From JBJKRW01 sp046704445 (GTDB lineage: Bacteria > Patescibacteriota > Microgenomatia > UBA1406 > GWC2-37-13), in the NCBI GenBank assembly GCA_046704445.1, contig JBJKRW010000100.1, positions 1 to 8,468 on the forward strand: a stretch of DNA of 8,468 nt. The letters run 5' to 3'. Both the position numbers and the translations under genes were made by a program. Each line of letters begins with the position of its first letter. The first letter of the stretch is position 1. The notes under the pieces are model-generated. The model saw only the letters and a list, made by a program, of their open reading frames with translations, was not told the origin of the DNA and did no database searches. Shown here piece by piece: positions 5,554 through 8,468 of this stretch.

Positions 5554-8010
5554 ACCTATCACCAAATTTAAAATCTTTCCTTTTATATAAATCGCCCTGT
5601 ATTTTTTTCCTTCAACATATTTCGAAACGTGTTTTTCCTGAATGGCTTTTTCCAGGACGGATTTTTCATCAATCTCATTGTTTTTTAAACGTAATACCGC
5701 GCGTACTTTTCCGTTTATCTGGACGGGAATTGAAAGCTCAGAAACCACAATTTTAGATTTGTCCACCGTCGGCCAATCAGAAAGATGAATTGAGTTCTTT
5801 TCTCCAAAAAGAGTATGCCATAACTCTTCCGCGGTAAACGGAATAAACGGAGCGAGTATCTGTAAAAATGATTTTGCTTGCGTATTGGTTAATGCATTTC
5901 CCGGTTTTTCCCATTCGTTCAGCAATTCCATCATTGCGGCAATTGCCGTATTGAATTTTAAATCCGGAATGTCGTTCGATACCTTTTCAATGGTTTTCTG
6001 CAACTTGCCGGTTAAATCCGCGTTCTCTTTTTCCTGAATACGGTTTTTGTCGCCAAACAATTTCCAAATGCGAGTCATGAATCGGTATGCGCCCTGAAGC
6101 GCTTCCGTAGACCAGGAAACTTCAAAACTAAACGGCGCCATAAACATTTCATATACCCGTAGCGTGTCTGCCCCGTATTCCGCAACCACATCGTCGGGGT
6201 TGATAACGTTTCCCAACGATTTGCTCATTTTCCTGTGATCTTCGGCCAGAATCATACCCACACTGCGTAAACGCAAAAACGGTTCTTTAAACTCAAGAAG
6301 TTTCACGTCGTATAGAGCCTTTATCCAGAATCGTGCATACAGCAGATGGAGTACTGCGTGTTCTGCGCCGCCTAAATACCAATCGGTCGGCATCCATTCT
6401 TTCATTGCCTCTTTGCTCCATGCCTGTTTTTCATTTTTCGGATCGGCGAACCGCAAAAAATACCAGCAGCTGCCCGCCCAATTCGGCATAGTGTCGGTTT
6501 CTCTTTTTGCAGGTTTGCCGCATTTCGGGCATGCAACATTAACCCACTCCTTAATTGCCGCCAAAGGAGACTCTCCGGTTCCCGACGGTTCATACGACTT
6601 CACATACGGCAATTCAACCGGCAGCTGATCCTCGGGAACAGGAACCCATCCGCACGATTTGCACTCGATCATCGGGATAGGTTCTCCCCAGTACCTCTGC
6701 CTGGAAAAAATCCAGTCGCGGAGATGATAGGTCGCCACTCTTTTTCCCCAGCCTTTTTCTTCAAAATAATCCATTGTCTTCTGAAGTCCTTCTTTGTAGC
6801 TTAATCCGTTTAAAAAATCCGAATTAATCATCGTTCCAGGCGTGGATTTATCTATTACCTGGTCTGCGCGTTCAATCGGCCCTTTGTTCCCATCCGATCC
6901 AACCACCACTCTAGGAATAGGTAAATTAAATTTTTTTGCAAACTCAAAATCCCGAACATCATGACCCGGACAGGCCTGAATTGCTCCAGTGCCCACATCG
7001 GTCAAGACAAAGACCGAAATCCACACGGGAATATTCTTATTCGTAACGTGATTTTTCACATATATTCCGGAAAATACTCCGGTTTTTTCCCGTCCTTCAT
7101 TCATTCTGTCAACCTCTGATTTTTCGGAAGCTTGTCTAACATATTTTTTAATCTCCACTATAATTTGCTTGTCCGCATTAAATTTTCCGTTTATTATGTC
7201 TTTTACTACGTTATGCTCAGGGGCAAGCACCAAAAAAGAGGCTCCCCAATTCGTTGGCGCTGTAGTGAAGACGGTGATTTTTTTATCATATCCGACTATC
7301 TGAAAATCTATATTTATACCTTCTTTTTTCCCGATCCAATTTCTCTGCATATCAAGGATTCCCTTGGGCCAATCCAGCCCTTCCAGATCCTCAAGCAGTC
7401 TGTCTGCGTACGAGGTAATCTTGAATAGCCATTGGGGAAGATCTTTTTTTTCTATTCTGTTTCCGCAGCGTTCGTGAGTTCCGTTTGGTAACACTTCTTC
7501 TTCTGACAAACCTGTTTTGCAGAACGGGCAAAAATTAATGGGTGCGTTTTTTTTGTACAAAAGACCCATGTTGTAAAACTGGATGAATAACCATTGCGTC
7601 CATCTGTAATACGCAGGATCCGTGGTTGCAAACTCACGGTCCCAGTCAAATGATAACCCTAACGATTTCATCTGATTTTTAAATGTCGCGATGTTGTGCG
7701 GCACCATATCCATGGGGTTTTTCTTCGCTTTAATCGCGGCGTTTTCCGCGGGAAGCCCAAATGCATCCCATCCCATGGGCTGCAATACCGCATACTGATT
7801 CATGCGATAAAATCTCGCGATAACATCTGTTCCCGTATAGATACGGACATGACCTACATGCAAACCGGCGCCTGAAGGGTACGGGAACATCGGAAATACA
7901 AACTGTTTTTTATGCTTTGCGTCGGGTTTGGGAGCTTTGTATGTTTTCTGCTTATCCCATTCGGAAATCCACTTTTCTTCGAATTTTGCCGGCAGATATT
8001 TAAAGGACAT
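5551..8010 (-). CDS. leuS: Leucyl-tRNA synthetase, class Ia
   Basis: Cytoplasmic enzyme that charges tRNA-Leu with leucine using ATP; essential for translation. At 819 residues it is about the usual size for a bacterial LeuRS. The Rossmann catalytic domain holds the HIGH-type motif HVGH (51-54) after PYPSGAGL, and WDAFGLPAEN (81-90). A zinc-type element has Cys161, Cys164 and Cys182. The CP1 editing domain spans about 230-425 and keeps the amino-group-binding region GHDVRDFEFAKK, with Asp351 and Asp354. Its threonine-rich motif, however, reads TTAPTNWG (249-256) where TTRPDT is usual. A second Cys pair set (450/453 and 494/497) follows in the catalytic half. KMSKS is intact at 594-598, followed by the anticodon-binding helical domain and a C-terminal INGKVR segment (765-770). 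ATG 8010 is chosen because MSFKYLPAKFEEKW is the normal N-terminus; no Shine-Dalgarno is present and a -10 box lies 7 bases upstream. Confidence 0.97.
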   Translation of the reverse strand: MSFKYLPAKFEEKWISEWDKQKTYKAPKPDAKHKKQFVFPMFPYPSGAGLHVGHVRIYTGTDVIARFYRMNQYAVLQPMGWDAFGLPAENAAIKAKKNPMDMVPHNIATFKNQMKSLGLSFDWDREFATTDPAYYRWTQWLFIQFYNMGLLYKKNAPINFCPFCKTGLSEEEVLPNGTHERCGNRIEKKDLPQWLFKITSYADRLLEDLEGLDWPKGILDMQRNWIGKKEGINIDFQIVGYDKKITVFTTAPTNWGASFLVLAPEHNVVKDIINGKFNADKQIIVEIKKYVRQASEKSEVDRMNEGREKTGVFSGIYVKNHVTNKNIPVWISVFVLTDVGTGAIQACPGHDVRDFEFAKKFNLPIPRVVVGSDGNKGPIERADQVIDKSTPGTMINSDFLNGLSYKEGLQKTMDYFEEKGWGKRVATYHLRDWIFSRQRYWGEPIPMIECKSCGWVPVPEDQLPVELPYVKSYEPSGTGESPLAAIKEWVNVACPKCGKPAKRETDTMPNWAGSCWYFLRFADPKNEKQAWSKEAMKEWMPTDWYLGGAEHAVLHLLYARFWIKALYDVKLLEFKEPFLRLRSVGMILAEDHRKMSKSLGNVINPDDVVAEYGADTLRVYEMFMAPFSFEVSWSTEALQGAYRFMTRIWKLFGDKNRIQEKENADLTGKLQKTIEKVSNDIPDLKFNTAIAAMMELLNEWEKPGNALTNTQAKSFLQILAPFIPFTAEELWHTLFGEKNSIHLSDWPTVDKSKIVVSELSIPVQINGKVRAVLRLKNNEIDEKSVLEKAIQEKHVSKYVEGKKYRAIYIKGKILNLVIG

Positions 8011-8017
8011 ATTGAGT

Positions 8018-8023
8018 ATTATA
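8018..8023 (-). promoter_or_regulatory. -10 box for a leaderless leuS transcript
   Basis: A perfect TATAAT on the minus strand ends 7 bases before the leuS ATG, so the predicted transcription start falls on or next to the start codon. No strong -35 is present at 16-18 bases; the best candidate is ACTACA, with three matches. The box lies in the 53-base gap after the kamA-type gene, so leuS may be transcribed both from here and by read-through. Confidence 0.5.
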
Positions 8024-8063
8024 TAAAAAGATCCGAATAAATGTAGTAAAAGTATATTTTGGG

Positions 8064-8468
8064 TTATCCGGATGCATTGTCCACATAGAAAATGCGACGA
8101 CCGTCCACAACAACTTCATATTTGGTTTTGTTTAATCTTTTAAGATGCTCTACGGGTATCTTGCCGTATCCGCCGGGCACATCTATTACATAGGCGGGCA
8201 GTGCGATCCCCGAAATATTTCTTCGCAAAAATGCCATGAGGCTTTTTCCTTTTTCGATTGGAACCCGAAAATGACCCGTTCCTCTGGCTAAATCCGTATG
8301 ATGTAAATAATACGGCTTTATGCCTGTTTCCGTAAGTGAATAAAACAGCTGCGTCAAGGTATCTTTGTCGTCATTTATCCCCCGAAGCAAAACTGATTGA
8401 CTCAGAAGCATGATTCCGGATTTATTTATCCGTGTTGTTGTTTGTTTGAATCGGGAAGTAATTTCCCG
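8064..8468 (-). CDS. kamA: Lysine 2,3-aminomutase (KamA/EpmB family radical SAM), C-terminal part
   Basis: Radical SAM, PLP-dependent enzyme that moves the amino group of lysine from carbon 2 to carbon 3. The frame is open to the window edge, so the 5' end, with the CxxxCxxC iron-sulfur motif, is outside; the ATG at 8411 is internal. Visible are REIT and LSQSVLLRGIND (end of the barrel), YYLHHTDLARGTGHFR, and DVPGGYGK, which holds the PLP-binding lysine. The TDLARG Asp, the DVPGG Asp and that Lys are spaced 0, +37 and +44, the same as Asp293, Asp330 and Lys337 of the clostridial enzyme, so the lysine-binding acids are kept. Only about 31 residues follow the PLP lysine, shorter than in the fermentative enzyme and closer to the EpmB type that makes beta-lysine for elongation factor P. 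Catabolic and EF-P roles cannot be separated here. It lies 53 bases upstream of leuS in the same direction. Confidence 0.88.
   Translation of the reverse strand, partial: REITSRFKQTTTRINKSGIMLLSQSVLLRGINDDKDTLTQLFYSLTETGIKPYYLHHTDLARGTGHFRVPIEKGKSLMAFLRRNISGIALPAYVIDVPGGYGKIPVEHLKRLNKTKYEVVVDGRRIFYVDNASG

Noticed and set aside
7132..7428. 98-codon plus-strand frame inside leuS
   Set aside because: It is antisense to the well-conserved LeuRS CP1 region and has low-complexity aromatic-rich translation, typical of a shadow frame.

Overview
The window looks like chromosomal DNA from a bacterium of the Candidate Phyla Radiation, most likely Microgenomates (Patescibacteria). That placement is an inference from the style of the genes: a GDSL/SGNH hydrolase behind a Pro/Ser/Thr-rich linker, a compact bacterial leucyl-tRNA synthetase with an odd editing motif, very tight gene packing, almost no Shine-Dalgarno sequences, and -10 boxes placed so close to start codons that transcripts should be leaderless or nearly so. 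I see no rRNA, tRNA, CRISPR array, transposase or phage gene.

Layout. Bases 1-2210 (+): the 3' part of an SGNH/GDSL hydrolase gene, followed after 3 bases by a 468-residue protein. A short segment of that protein matches, with identical spacing, the active-site loop of the SelO (YdiU) pseudokinase/AMPylator family. Bases 2211-2915 (-): an unrecognised 234-residue protein, abutting the previous gene tail to tail, with a good promoter at 2925-2953. Bases 3016-4080 (+): a DUF21/CBS membrane protein of the CNNM/CorC type that lacks the usual C-terminal domain. Bases 4075-4759 (-): a frameshifted second copy of the unrecognised 234-residue gene; the readable 114-residue stretch inside it is only its C-terminal part. 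Bases 4843-5442 (-): an HD-domain phosphohydrolase. Bases 5450-5553: two facing arrays of a 9-base repeat forming one large imperfect hairpin. Bases 5551-8010 (-): leuS. Bases 8064-8468 (-): the 3' part of a KamA/EpmB-type lysine 2,3-aminomutase gene.

How the genes relate. On the minus strand kamA, leuS and the HD gene run in the same direction, but leuS has its own -10 box 7 bases from its ATG. The HD gene starts 8 bases beyond the repeat hairpin, so it may be controlled by that structure. The SGNH hydrolase and SelO-like genes look like one plus-strand operon. The unknown 234-residue gene and its broken relative flank the CorC-like gene in the same orientation, which suggests an old duplication with one copy decaying.

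The observations most worth a second look are the 9-base-repeat hairpin, the SelO-like protein with His in place of the expected catalytic Asp, the decayed paralogue of an unknown family, and the altered LeuRS editing motif. I did not find a clear multi-gene novel system such as a defence island.
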